A stretch of DNA of 64,000 nucleotides from DASZTV01 sp035550655. GTDB lineage: Bacteria; Actinomycetota; Actinomycetes; JAFAQI01. Shown here in pieces: positions 1-8,023 of this stretch (the first letter of the stretch is position 1; each line of letters starts with the position of its first letter). The stretch lies in assembly GCA_035550655.1 (NCBI GenBank), contig DASZOU010000033.1, positions 248,001 to 312,000 of the forward strand, read 5' to 3'. Position numbers and translations under genes: made by a program. The notes under the pieces are model-generated. The model was not told where the DNA came from. It searched no databases and worked only from the letters and a program-made list of their open reading frames with translations.

Positions 1-67
1 CCGGCCGCCCACAGGAAACGGTGGACGCGGGCTTGCCCCCAATCCCGACTAAGAGGGCCCGCCCGGC

Positions 68-724
68 ATGGCAGCCGTGGTTCCTGCCCCCATGCCTTTC
101 TCGACTCGAAGCATTCAGCTGCTGTTCTGCACGGTGGCGTCGGCCACGGCGGTGCTCTCGTGCGCGTCACCCGCCGCGGCGATGCCTGCCCCGCCCGAAC
201 CTGCGTACGCGGTGGCAGCGCCGACCGACATCGCCGTGCACTTCACCGACTCCACCGCCACGATCACGTGGAACGAGGTCCCTGCCTCACGCGGCTACGG
301 CGTGACGATCCGCCCGCTCGACGTACAAGGCCCGTATGGCGAGGAGCAAGTGATCGCCAACAACTACACGCTGCCCTTCACCCAGTTTCCGGGATACGGG
401 AAATACAAGGACGGCTACGCCTACCAGGTGTGTTCCTTCGGCTCAACCGGCAGAGGACCGTGCACCACCTTGAGCGATGGCTTCGCCGTGCGTTCGGCCG
501 GTCATGCGGTCAGCACGGACAACCTTCACCGTGCCGCGCACAAGGTTTCGTCCTGCTTAGGGAACGGCGAGAAGGCAGGCCTCCTCACCGCCGCGGGGGG
601 CGGTATCGTCGCCGCGCTTGATAGCTGGATTCCAGGCGTTGACGTCGTCACTGCGGCCGGGGTCGGCATCGCCGCGTCCGGTGAAGGCGCTCAGACTTTC
701 GTCAGCTGCCTCCTCAACTGGTAG
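68..724 (+). CDS. Secreted fibronectin-III-like protein with Gly-rich C-terminus
   Basis: 218-residue predicted secreted protein. An Ala-rich hydrophobic stretch at residues 14-40 looks like a signal peptide. An in-frame ATG at 92 is an equally possible start and gives a more typical signal peptide. Residues about 50-135 resemble a fibronectin type III beta-sandwich (DIAVHFTDSTATITWNEVPA, two Cys in the later strands). The last 50 residues are a Gly/Ala-rich amphipathic region ending in a Cys-containing tail. A 54-codon membrane protein follows after 6 nt, so the two are probably cotranscribed. I do not recognise the family. The FN3 assignment comes from sequence pattern only, and no catalytic motif is visible. 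Confidence 0.6.
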   Translation: MAAVVPAPMPFSTRSIQLLFCTVASATAVLSCASPAAAMPAPPEPAYAVAAPTDIAVHFTDSTATITWNEVPASRGYGVTIRPLDVQGPYGEEQVIANNYTLPFTQFPGYGKYKDGYAYQVCSFGSTGRGPCTTLSDGFAVRSAGHAVSTDNLHRAAHKVSSCLGNGEKAGLLTAAGGGIVAALDSWIPGVDVVTAAGVGIAASGEGAQTFVSCLLNW

Positions 725-730
725 CCGGCA

Positions 731-895
731 ATGAAAAGACTCGACCTTCGGCGCGCCGTCGTGACCTCGACCGTGCTGACCGCCGTCGCCACAATCTCCG
801 GCTACTCGGTCGACCACAACCTCGGTTCGGCGGCGTTCGGGGCCGGCATGGAGTGGATCCTCTTGCTTCTGTACGAGATGCGGCGCCGGCGGTAG
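731..895 (+). CDS. Small two-helix membrane protein
   Basis: 54-codon ORF starting ATG 6 nt after the preceding stop and ending TAG at 893-895. The product has a basic N-terminus (MKRLDLRRAVV), two short hydrophobic segments (residues about 9-23 and 34-48) and a C-terminal run of four arginines, so it would fit as a small membrane protein with both ends in the cytoplasm. Its position directly after a secreted protein suggests a partner or protective role, but no family is recognised. Codon use fits the surrounding genes. Confidence 0.45.
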   Translation: MKRLDLRRAVVTSTVLTAVATISGYSVDHNLGSAAFGAGMEWILLLLYEMRRRR

Positions 896-915
896 TGGCC
901 CGCATGAGCCCGCTG

Positions 916-2403
916 CTAGCGGTTGGTGGGGAAGCCCAGGTCTAGTGCGCATGGCTGCGGGTCGGGCCAGCGAGTGCTGACCGTCTTCAGCCGCGTGTAG
1001 AAGCGGATCCCCTCGGGCCCGTAGATCGCACTGTCCCCGAAGATCGACGCCTTCCACCCGCCGAAGGAATGCCACGCGACCGGCACCGGGATCGGCACGT
1101 TGATGCCGACCATCCCGACCTCGATCTCCCGCTCGAAGCGCCGCGCCGCGCCCCCGTCGCGGGTGAACAGAGCCACTCCGTTGCCGTACTGGTTCGCGTT
1201 GACCAGCGCGATCGCGTCGTCGAGCGATGGCACCCGTACGACGGACAGCACCGGGCCGAAGATCTCGTCGTCGTACGCCTTCATCCCCGGCTCGACGCCG
1301 TCGAGCAGCGAGCAGCCGAGGAAGAACCCATCGCGATCCGACAACGAGGCCGATCCGTCGACGACGACCCGCGCACCCTCGCTCGCCGCACCCGACACGT
1401 ACGACCGCACCCGATCGCGATGCGCCGCGGTGATCAGCGGACCCATCATCGACGCAGCGTCATCGCCCGGTCCGATCACGACGTCGTCGATCTTCGCGGT
1501 GATCGCCTCGACCAATGGATCGCCCGCGTCACCGACGGCCACGACAACCGAGATCGCCATGCACCGCTCGCCCGCGGAGCCATAAGCCGCCGACACCGCG
1601 GCGTCCGCCGCGCCGTCGAGGTCCGCGTCCGGCAGCACCACCATGTGGTTCTTCGCGCCGCCGAGCGCCTGCACTCGCTTGCCGTGCTGCGTCCCGGTCT
1701 CGTAGACGTGCCGGGCGATCGGCGTCGACCCGACGAAGGAGACCGCGTCCACATCAGGATGCGTGATGAGCGCGTCGACGGCCTCGGCGTCGCCGTGCAC
1801 GACGTTGAACACGCCGTCCGGGAAGCCCGCCTCCGTCACCAGCTCCGCGAGCAACAGCGACGGCGACGGGTCGCGCTCCGACGGCTTCAGCACGAACGCG
1901 TTGCCGCACGCGAGCGCATTCGCCGCCATCCACAACGGCACCATCACCGGGAAGTTGAACGGCGTGATCCCCGCGACCACACCGACCGGCGACAGCACGG
2001 TGTGCACGTCGATGCCGGTGGACACCTCAGCGCTGTGCGCGCCCTTCAGCAGATGCGGGATCCCGCACGCGAACTCCACGCAGTCCAGCCCGCGCGCAAC
2101 CTCGCCGGCCGCGTCGGAGAGCACCTTGCCGTGCTCGGCGGTGATGGCGCGCGCGAGGTCATCACGACGCGCATCGATCAGCTCACGCAACCGGAACAAC
2201 ATCGACGTACGACGTGACAGCGGCGACACCGACCACTCGCGCGACGCCTCCCGCGCGACTTTCACGGCATCGGCGACCTCACCGGCGGACGCGAGCGCAA
2301 CCTCGCCGGTCTGCACCCCCCGGGCGGGGTCGAAGACCGGCCCGACCCGCCCCGACGTGCCCGTCACGGCACGGCCGCCGACCCAGTGGCTGATGGACTC
2401 CAA
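916..2403 (-). CDS. mmsA: Methylmalonate-semialdehyde dehydrogenase (CoA-acylating)
   Basis: 495-residue aldehyde dehydrogenase of the MmsA/IolA type, which oxidises methylmalonate or malonate semialdehyde to propionyl- or acetyl-CoA with NAD and CoA in valine, thymine and inositol catabolism. The family landmarks are ITPFNFPVMVP near residue 145, KPSERDP in the cofactor region, FVGSTPIA (NAD-binding loop), and GSAGERCMA with catalytic Cys281. MmsA/IolA enzymes carry this GERCM-type signature, whereas ordinary ALDHs have GQxC. The length matches the family (about 490-500). The gene lies 5 nt downstream of the amidohydrolase on the same strand, so the two are probably one transcript. Confidence 0.93.
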   Translation of the reverse strand: MESISHWVGGRAVTGTSGRVGPVFDPARGVQTGEVALASAGEVADAVKVAREASREWSVSPLSRRTSMLFRLRELIDARRDDLARAITAEHGKVLSDAAGEVARGLDCVEFACGIPHLLKGAHSAEVSTGIDVHTVLSPVGVVAGITPFNFPVMVPLWMAANALACGNAFVLKPSERDPSPSLLLAELVTEAGFPDGVFNVVHGDAEAVDALITHPDVDAVSFVGSTPIARHVYETGTQHGKRVQALGGAKNHMVVLPDADLDGAADAAVSAAYGSAGERCMAISVVVAVGDAGDPLVEAITAKIDDVVIGPGDDAASMMGPLITAAHRDRVRSYVSGAASEGARVVVDGSASLSDRDGFFLGCSLLDGVEPGMKAYDDEIFGPVLSVVRVPSLDDAIALVNANQYGNGVALFTRDGGAARRFEREIEVGMVGINVPIPVPVAWHSFGGWKASIFGDSAIYGPEGIRFYTRLKTVSTRWPDPQPCALDLGFPTNR

Positions 2404-2408
2404 GGCGA

Positions 2409-3575
2409 CTAGAGCCGGTACAGCGCCCGGGCGTTCTCACCCAGGATCTTGTTGCGAGCCGTCTCGGACAGCGTGAGCATCTTCTTCTCGACCGTCTCCA
2501 GCGGCGACGGGTACATGCACGTCGGATGCGGGAAGTCGGTTTCGAACAAGATGTTGTCCTCGCCGACTGCCTCGATCAGGTCAGGGAGCTTGTTGCGGCT
2601 GTTCTCGAACCAGAACGTCGCGTAGATGTTGGACTTGAAGTACTCCGACGGCGGCTTGCTCATCTGCGCGAGCTCGCGCGGCGCGTTCTCCGCCATCTCG
2701 TAGTCGAGCGTCTCAAGGATGAACGGGATCCACCCGATTCCGCTTTCCACCGACACCAGCTTCAGGTCGGGGTGCCGGTCGAAGACGCGGGACAGGATCG
2801 TGTTGACGACGACGCGCGAGTTGCCGATGAAAAGCAGCGTCCCGCCGATCGCGAGCTTGACGTTGTCGGGGTGGGACTCCCAGAAGTACTTGCCGTAGAA
2901 GTTCATGCCGGTGACCGAGGCCCCGATGTGGAAGTGCACCGGGAGCTGCAGCGACGCGCATGCCTCCCAGAACGGGTCCCACTCCCGGCTCGCGAGGTCC
3001 GGGGCACCCAGGTCCTGCGGGTCGGACGTCATGTTGACCCCGCGCATGCCGAGCCCGGCGACCCGTTCCGCTTCCTTCACGCACGACGCGATGTCCCACG
3101 CCGGCATCACCGGCATCGGCAGCAGCCGGTTGCCGGACTCAGCCTGCATCTGCGCCATCTGGTCGTTGTAGATCTCGAGCGTGAGGTGGCGCAGCACATC
3201 GTCGGTACCGAGCCCGATGTCCTGCCCGCCCAGCCCGATTGTGTTGGGGAAGATCACCTGGTGGTCGATGCCGCACTCGTCGAGTACGTCGAGACGCACC
3301 TTCGGGTCGTAGGCGCCGACGTGGATCATCTCGTGTTCCCACTCGAACAGCGCGGTCTGCGCCTCTTCCTTCGACCCGTCGCGGCCGATCACCCCGCCGG
3401 CGCTGTAACGGCCCATCACCTCGCCGTCGAACACCCACATCCGCGCGCCGTCGACAACCTCGACATGCGGGACGCGGTCCTTGTACTTCGCCGGCGCAAC
3501 GGAGGTGAAGAAGTCCTCCGGCTCGGAGAAGTGCGAATCCGCGTCGACGACGAATGACTGCTTCAGATCGGGCAC
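2409..3575 (-). CDS. Amidohydrolase family protein (Amidohydro_2, decarboxylase-like)
   Basis: 388-residue TIM-barrel metal hydrolase of the Amidohydro_2 group, which includes aminocarboxymuconate-semialdehyde decarboxylase-like enzymes and uncharacterised actinobacterial proteins near catabolic clusters. Visible metal-site motifs are VDADSHFSEP near the N-terminus (DxH type), HFHIGAS in the middle and ETDFPHPT near the C-terminus. I chose GTG 3575, giving MPDLKQSFVVDADSH, because the longer ATG at 3611 would overlap the divergent gene at 3599. It is probably cotranscribed with mmsA. Substrate unknown; an acyl-CoA or aromatic/terpenoid breakdown role would fit the neighbour but is inference. 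Confidence 0.8.
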   Translation of the reverse strand: MPDLKQSFVVDADSHFSEPEDFFTSVAPAKYKDRVPHVEVVDGARMWVFDGEVMGRYSAGGVIGRDGSKEEAQTALFEWEHEMIHVGAYDPKVRLDVLDECGIDHQVIFPNTIGLGGQDIGLGTDDVLRHLTLEIYNDQMAQMQAESGNRLLPMPVMPAWDIASCVKEAERVAGLGMRGVNMTSDPQDLGAPDLASREWDPFWEACASLQLPVHFHIGASVTGMNFYGKYFWESHPDNVKLAIGGTLLFIGNSRVVVNTILSRVFDRHPDLKLVSVESGIGWIPFILETLDYEMAENAPRELAQMSKPPSEYFKSNIYATFWFENSRNKLPDLIEAVGEDNILFETDFPHPTCMYPSPLETVEKKMLTLSETARNKILGENARALYRL

Positions 3576-3586
3576 GAACCTGACGT

Positions 3587-3592
3587 TAGTGT
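3587..3592 (+). promoter_or_regulatory. -10-like box of a leaderless promoter (TAGTGT)
   Basis: TAGTGT fits TANNNT and lies exactly at -12 to -7 relative to the ATG at 3599, as expected for a leaderless actinobacterial transcript. There is no Shine-Dalgarno sequence before this ATG, which agrees. The divergent amidohydrolase starts only 23 bp away. Confidence 0.45.
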
Positions 3593-3598
3593 CAGCCC

Positions 3599-4465
3599 AT
3601 GGCGACCGCAACGGTGCACGGGCTGCAGATCAGCTACGACGTGATCGGCGAGGTCGCTGCCGGTGGCCGGCCGTGGTCGATCACGCCGGGCGGGCGGTTC
3701 TCGAAGGACGCCGCCGGCATCCGCGAGCTCGCCGGAGCGCTCGCCGCGCGCGGCAACCAGGTGCTGATCTGGGACCGGCCGAACTGCGGCGCGTCCGACG
3801 TCTGCTTCACCGGTGACAACGAGTCGGCGATGCAGGCCGACGTACTCGTCGGGTTGCTGGACCTGCTCGACATGACGCCTGCCGTGTTGATGGGCGGCTC
3901 CGGCGGCGCCCGGGTCTCGCTCCTCGCGGCGGCGCGGCATCCGCAGCAGGCCGCCGGCCTCGCGGTGCTCAACGTCAGCGGCGGCGTCTACGGGTTGATG
4001 ACCCTCGGCGTGCACTACTGCGGGGGCTCGCTGAGTACGGCGTGGACCAAGGACATGGCCGCGGTCGCCGAGCTCCCGGAGTGGTCGGAGGTCATCGAGC
4101 GCAACCCGCGCAACCGGCAGCTCTTCCTCGACCAGGATCGCGAGGAGTTCATCGCCACGATGGAACGCTGGATGGCGGCGTACTGCCCCAACGACGACGA
4201 GCTCGTCCCCGGGATGACCAACGCGCAGGCGCGCGCGATAGACGTACCGACCCTGGTGTTCCGCAGCGGCGCGAGCGACGTCAACCACACCCGCGCGACG
4301 TCGGAGCGAGTCGCGGAGCTGCTGCCCAACGCGAAGCTGATCGAGCCGCCGTGGGGTGACACGGAGTGGAACGAGCGGATGGCCGAAGGCGCCGCCGGGC
4401 TGTTCAGTCGCTGGCCGCTGCTCGCCCCGCAGCTCGACAACTGGGCACGAGACACCCTCGGCTAA
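3599..4465 (+). CDS. Alpha/beta hydrolase
   Basis: 288-residue cytoplasmic alpha/beta-hydrolase-fold enzyme. The nucleophile elbow is GGSGGAR with Ser101. The preceding strand and turn (LIWDRPNCGASD) and the late motifs VPTLVFRSGASDVNH (acid) and PWGDTEWNE complete the usual order, but the C-terminal His cannot be assigned confidently. No signal peptide. Starts at ATG 3599, probably leaderless. It is divergent from the amidohydrolase/mmsA pair and may belong to the same catabolic route. Substrate unknown. Confidence 0.82.
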   Translation: MATATVHGLQISYDVIGEVAAGGRPWSITPGGRFSKDAAGIRELAGALAARGNQVLIWDRPNCGASDVCFTGDNESAMQADVLVGLLDLLDMTPAVLMGGSGGARVSLLAAARHPQQAAGLAVLNVSGGVYGLMTLGVHYCGGSLSTAWTKDMAAVAELPEWSEVIERNPRNRQLFLDQDREEFIATMERWMAAYCPNDDELVPGMTNAQARAIDVPTLVFRSGASDVNHTRATSERVAELLPNAKLIEPPWGDTEWNERMAEGAAGLFSRWPLLAPQLDNWARDTLG

Positions 4466-4471
4466 ATCTCG

Positions 4472-4530
4472 GTGATCTTGACGAAAGAGGCGCTTTGAGG
4501 CCCTCATAACGCCGCTTTCGTCAAGATCAC
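4472..4530. repeat. Interspersed 59-bp palindrome, copy A
   Basis: Perfect 16-bp outer arms, GTGATCTTGACGAAAG at 4472-4487 and its complement at 4515-4530, enclose a second imperfect stem (GGCG...TGAGG-C-CCTCA...CGCC). It begins 7 nt after the stop of the alpha/beta hydrolase. Five other copies lie at 5477, 50886, 53199, 55673 and 61292. No T-tract follows the hairpin, so it is not a classical intrinsic terminator, though it may still end or stabilise transcripts. Confidence 0.9.
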
Positions 4531-4619
4531 GCCGGTCAGGTAGGGGCCGTGAACCTGGGCTGACGGGCGGCGGCGGGTGTGCCAGCCTGACTCGTCGTTT
4601 CGCGAGCCGGGGGAATGCT

Positions 4620-5456
4620 GTGCCGACGTGTGCCTTGGGCCATCCGATGGCCGACGGCCAGGCCGTGTGCCCGCAATGCGGCATGGGGCCGCTGAGCCCG
4701 GACGGTCGGTGGATGTGGGACGGCACGCAGTGGGTACCCGCCGCCGCGCCACCACCGCCGCAACCGCCGCAACCGCCACCACCGCCGGGCCCGGCGTACC
4801 CGGGCTCTCCCCTGCCGTACGGCGGCAGTCCGTACGGCGGCAGCCCCTACGGCGGCAGCCCGTACGGCGGCAGCCCCTACGGCGGTCCGCCATCCTCGGG
4901 GACGAACGGACTCGCGATCGCGAGCCTCGTGCTCGGCATCCTGTGGCTGTCCGGGATCGGAAGTCTGCTGGCGGTCATCTTCGGCCACGTCAGCAAGCGC
5001 CAGATCCAGGAGCGCAACGAAGGCGGCAACGGGCTCGCGACCGCCGGCCTGATCCTCGGCTACATCGGGCTCGCGGGTGCGTTCTTCTTCATCCTGGTGG
5101 TCGCGGGCGCGATCTCGGTCTTCAACTCGCAGCTGTCCTCGACGCATGCTGCGTTCGTCAGGTCGGACCTCCGCAACGCCGCCACGGCCGAGGAGAGCTA
5201 CCTCGTCGACCACGGCGTCTACACGAACCAGGTGAGCGACCTCTACAACGAGGGCTTCATCGCGATCTCCCAGGCCCACCTCGCCCTCGGCTTCGACAGC
5301 ACGCGCGGGTACTGCATTGCCGGGTCGTACGACGGACAGGGCAGCTGGTACCTCTACGACAGCGAAGCCGGCGGGCTGTCCTTGACCACGTACGGCTCGG
5401 TGAGCGAAGCCGAGTCCGCGTGCTCCGACCCGGCGATGTCATTCGCCGGCCTGTAG
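4620..5456 (+). CDS. Zinc-ribbon / DUF4190-like membrane protein with PYGGS repeats
   Basis: 278 residues in modules. An N-terminal ribbon (CALGHPM...CPQCG, residues 4-21) is followed by a DUF2510-like stretch (DGRWMWDGTQWVP), a Pro-rich linker, and five tandem PYGGS units. Two membrane segments of DUF4190 type follow (NGLAIASLVLGILW and GLATAGLILGYIGLAGAFFF). The C-terminal region of about 130 residues (RSDLRNAATAEESYLVDHGV) resembles the soluble part of type IV-pilin-like or DUF4190-associated proteins. Start GTG 4620 is preceded by GGGGGAA. It is flanked on both sides by copies of the 59-bp palindrome. Function unknown. Confidence 0.75.
   Translation: MPTCALGHPMADGQAVCPQCGMGPLSPDGRWMWDGTQWVPAAAPPPPQPPQPPPPPGPAYPGSPLPYGGSPYGGSPYGGSPYGGSPYGGPPSSGTNGLAIASLVLGILWLSGIGSLLAVIFGHVSKRQIQERNEGGNGLATAGLILGYIGLAGAFFFILVVAGAISVFNSQLSSTHAAFVRSDLRNAATAEESYLVDHGVYTNQVSDLYNEGFIAISQAHLALGFDSTRGYCIAGSYDGQGSWYLYDSEAGGLSLTTYGSVSEAESACSDPAMSFAGL
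4815..4889 (+). repeat. 15-bp coding minisatellite (PYGGS x5)
   Basis: Five consecutive 15-bp units (CCGTACGGCGGCAGT type) encode PYGGS four times and then PYGGP. The units differ only in synonymous positions and in the last codon. Copy number could vary between strains by slippage without shifting the frame. Confidence 0.9.
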
Positions 5457-5476
5457 CCGACGGCCCCAAACCCTCG

Positions 5477-5535
5477 GTGATCTTGACGAAAGAGGCGCTT
5501 TGGGGCCCTCATAACGCCGCTTTCGTCAAGATCAC
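5477..5535. repeat. Interspersed 59-bp palindrome, copy B
   Basis: Same orientation as copy A and almost identical (TTTGGGG instead of TTTGAGG in the central stem). Both 16-bp outer arms are intact. It begins 21 nt after the stop of the DUF4190-like gene and ends 76 bp before the coiled-coil helicase-like gene. Confidence 0.9.
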
Positions 5536-5562
5536 GCCGGAAATGGGGGGCGGGAAGGGATC

Positions 5563-5604
5563 GCCCGTTCGGCCGATCCGCTGTTGACGGAAATTCCGGA
5601 CAAT
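5563..5604 (+). promoter_or_regulatory. Shared promoter-like motif 1 (GCCCGTTCGG-N26-GACAAT)
   Basis: GCCCGTTCGG at 5563-5572 and GACAAT at 5599-5604. The latter sits at -12 to -7 of ATG 5611, so it would act as a -10 box of a leaderless transcript. The same two blocks, 25-26 nt apart, precede the two other coiled-coil paralogues at 7968-8009 and 24914-24954. I read this as a common promoter or operator; the sigma factor or regulator is unknown. Confidence 0.5.
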
Positions 5605-5610
5605 CGGCGG

Positions 5611-7968
5611 ATGGACGGAGCCGGTGACGCCCTAGGCTCCCGCACGCTCACCGTCCTGCCCCCCGATCTGCAGGACCGCGCCCGCCGCAACCGGCAGCGC
5701 CCATCGCCGCTGGCCGGCGGCCCGGTCGAGCCCGTATACCCGAACTCCCCGGCCGAAGCGCCACCTCAAAGCACGCCGTCAGAAAGCGCCCCGCCCGCAA
5801 GTACGCCGGCAGCGAGCACTTCTCCGGCAAGCATGCCGCCGGCGAGTTCAGTGCCGCCTAGCCCTCCGCCGCCGGCGCCGCGGCCGCCCGTGCTGGAAGA
5901 GCTGCCGACCTCCCGCACGATCGAGCAACCCCCCGAGCAGCCGACCGCGCATCACAGCGATCAGCTCGACGAGCTGCTGACCGCGCAACCGGGTGAGCAG
6001 CCGAGCGAGCACGTGCTGCGGCTCGCCGGCGACGTACGGATGCTGCGCGCCGCCCTCGAGCAGGTCGTCACCCGGCTCGCCCAATCCGTCGAGGACTGCG
6101 GCCTGGAAGCGAGCGCCCGCGCCGCCGCCGAAGCCGAGCTCGCCACCGTGCGCGGCGCCGCCCAGGCCGAGATCACCAAAACCCGCGCCGAGATCACCAA
6201 AGCCCACGAAGAGGTGCGGCGGCTGACCGCGGAGGCGGAGCGGCTGCGGCAGGCAGTGGTCGGCGCGCACCGGCAGGCCGAACAGTGGTCCGAGCAGGCG
6301 CGGCAAACCGAGATCAAGCTGAAGACGGCGATGGAAGGCGCGAGCGCGCACATCGCCGGGCTGACCGAGCAGGCCGCGGCGCATGAGGCGGCGGCCGACC
6401 TGCTCCGCCAGACCACCGCCGACCAGCGCAGTGAGCTCGAGACGGCACGCGCCGAGCGAGACGCCGCCCACCAACGCTGTGCCGAGCTCGAGGCCGAGCT
6501 GATCCGCGAGCGTTCCCGGCATCCGCGGGGCAACATCGCGGCTGTCACGGTGCCGGCCGCGCCTGGCACCGCGGCTCCCAAGCGGCCGTCGCCGCTGATC
6601 ACCCACGCGCTGCGCCCGGGGCGCACGGTCTCCGCCGACATCCACGAGGAGCATCCAGCCTCGCTGACCACGCCGTTCGAGCTCGACGCGTGGCAGCGCG
6701 ACGCGCTCGCGGCGTGGGCCGGCGCCGGCCACCGCGGCGTCGTCGAAGCGGTCACGAGCGAAGGCAACGCGCAGCTCGGCTGCTGGGCGATCGGCCGGGC
6801 GCTCGATGCGAACATGAAGGTGCTCGTCCTCACTCCCAACGCCGAACGCGCGGAGCTGTGGCACGACCGACTGACCGCCGCGCTCGGCACCCGCCAGGTC
6901 GGCAAGCACAGCGGGCGCGGCACCAACCGGCTCGCGGCGTACGACGTCGTGGTCGCCGCTGCGCAGAACGCGGCGAAAGACCGCGTGTTCGAACCGGACC
7001 TCGGCGTGCTGGTCGTCGCCGACGAGGTGCAGGAGCTCGGCACGCCCGAGCTGTCCCGCGCCCTCGATGACACCTACCCGTGGCGGCTCGGCCTGACCTC
7101 CGCCTACCAGCGCGACGACGACGGCGTCGCGACCTACCTCGACCGCTACTTCGGCGGGGTCAGCTTCTCCCTCGGCTACGACCGCGCCCTGGCCGAGCAG
7201 GTCGTCGCGTCGTTCGACCTCGCGACCGTGTCGATGCTCCTGACGAGCCCCGAGCAAGGCGAGTACGACGCGTGCGCGGCGGCGACGCTCGCCGGCGGTG
7301 GCGGCGGCGCGGGAGCTGCGAAGGCGGCGGTCCGCGCGTACCTCAAAGCCGTCGCGCGACGCGACGAGATCCTCGCCGGCACGACCGCCCGCGACGCGGC
7401 GCTGCGCGCGCTCGCCACGGCGATCCTCGACGCCGGGCAGGCAGTCGTCGTCGCACCGACCCCGCAGGCCGCCGACTACATCGCGCGGGTGCTGGACGAG
7501 CGCGGCTGCACGACCGCGGCGATCCGTACCGGGGTCAACGGCGAGCAGCGCACCCGGCGGCTCGGGAGGGCCGAGGAGGACCGCGACACCTGGCTGCTCG
7601 CCGGTCCGCGCGGCGCCGCCGCGCCGGCCGATCTCAGCGGCATCGACCTCGCGATCATGGTGAGCCCGCCGCGCAACCGCCGCCAGCTCGTCGAGCGACT
7701 CGACCGCATCCTCGGCGGCGAAACCGCCGGTGGGCACGTCCGCCTCGTCGTCCTTTACGTCGAGGCGAGCATCGAGGACGAGCTGGCAGCGGGGGAGACA
7801 GCGCCGATCACCGAGGTCGCCGCACACGCCAAGCGGGTGCAGCGGTTCACCAGCCGCGACCCCGACGACCTGCTGGATTTCCTCGCCACGGGCCGTCGCG
7901 TGCTCACCCTGCCGCCCGACACCACCGCCGCCCCGGCGGCGCAGGGCCAGCTCGGAGCAGTCGAATAG
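5611..7968 (+). CDS. Coiled-coil protein with degenerate SF2 (XPB-like) helicase core, paralogue 1
   Basis: 785 residues. Residues 1-125 are Pro/Ser-rich and low complexity. Residues about 135-300 form a long coiled coil (EAELATVRGAAQAEITKTRA). Residues about 350-740 are a superfamily 2 helicase-like pair of RecA folds. The Q-like motif ELDAWQRDALAAW is present, but the Walker A position reads SEGNA (383-387) where the paralogue has GAGKT. Motif II reads DEVQ (471-474), motif III LTSAY, and motif VI ERLDRIL (695-701) instead of QRLGRVLR. With no Walker A lysine it should not bind ATP normally. ATG 5611 was chosen over TTG 5584 because it lies 7 nt after the GACAAT box. It is followed 55 nt later by its larger paralogue. 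Confidence 0.75.
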   Translation: MDGAGDALGSRTLTVLPPDLQDRARRNRQRPSPLAGGPVEPVYPNSPAEAPPQSTPSESAPPASTPAASTSPASMPPASSVPPSPPPPAPRPPVLEELPTSRTIEQPPEQPTAHHSDQLDELLTAQPGEQPSEHVLRLAGDVRMLRAALEQVVTRLAQSVEDCGLEASARAAAEAELATVRGAAQAEITKTRAEITKAHEEVRRLTAEAERLRQAVVGAHRQAEQWSEQARQTEIKLKTAMEGASAHIAGLTEQAAAHEAAADLLRQTTADQRSELETARAERDAAHQRCAELEAELIRERSRHPRGNIAAVTVPAAPGTAAPKRPSPLITHALRPGRTVSADIHEEHPASLTTPFELDAWQRDALAAWAGAGHRGVVEAVTSEGNAQLGCWAIGRALDANMKVLVLTPNAERAELWHDRLTAALGTRQVGKHSGRGTNRLAAYDVVVAAAQNAAKDRVFEPDLGVLVVADEVQELGTPELSRALDDTYPWRLGLTSAYQRDDDGVATYLDRYFGGVSFSLGYDRALAEQVVASFDLATVSMLLTSPEQGEYDACAAATLAGGGGGAGAAKAAVRAYLKAVARRDEILAGTTARDAALRALATAILDAGQAVVVAPTPQAADYIARVLDERGCTTAAIRTGVNGEQRTRRLGRAEEDRDTWLLAGPRGAAAPADLSGIDLAIMVSPPRNRRQLVERLDRILGGETAGGHVRLVVLYVEASIEDELAAGETAPITEVAAHAKRVQRFTSRDPDDLLDFLATGRRVLTLPPDTTAAPAAQGQLGAVE

Positions 7969-8009
7969 GCCGTTCGGGGTAGACGGATACCTCTATATAC
8001 GCCGACACT
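7968..8009 (+). promoter_or_regulatory. Shared promoter-like motif 2 (GGCCGTTCGG-N26-GACACT)
   Basis: GGCCGTTCGG at 7968-7977, overlapping the end of the upstream gene, and GACACT at 8004-8009 match the arrangement before the two other paralogues. A transcript starting about 8016 would have an 8-nt leader before GTG 8024. An AT-rich TCTATATA lies between the blocks. A separate promoter here implies that paralogue 2 is not simply read through from paralogue 1. Confidence 0.45.
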
Positions 8010-8023
8010 TCCAAGGTGAACGA

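Noticed and set aside
1069..2217. Long plus-strand ORF opposite mmsA, and similar long antisense ORFs (for example opposite 5611-7968 and 8024-11068)
   Set aside because: They mirror the high-GC third-position pattern of strongly supported genes, are Arg/Ala/Pro-rich, and have no family motifs or ribosome sites.
2409..3611. ATG at 3611 as start of the amidohydrolase
   Set aside because: It would overlap the start of the divergent alpha/beta hydrolase, and GTG 3575 gives the N-terminus expected for the family.
5583..5588. TTGACG as -35 box for the coiled-coil helicase-like gene
   Set aside because: It is only 10 bp before GACAAT, too close for a sigma-70 promoter with that -10, and it is not present before the two paralogues.
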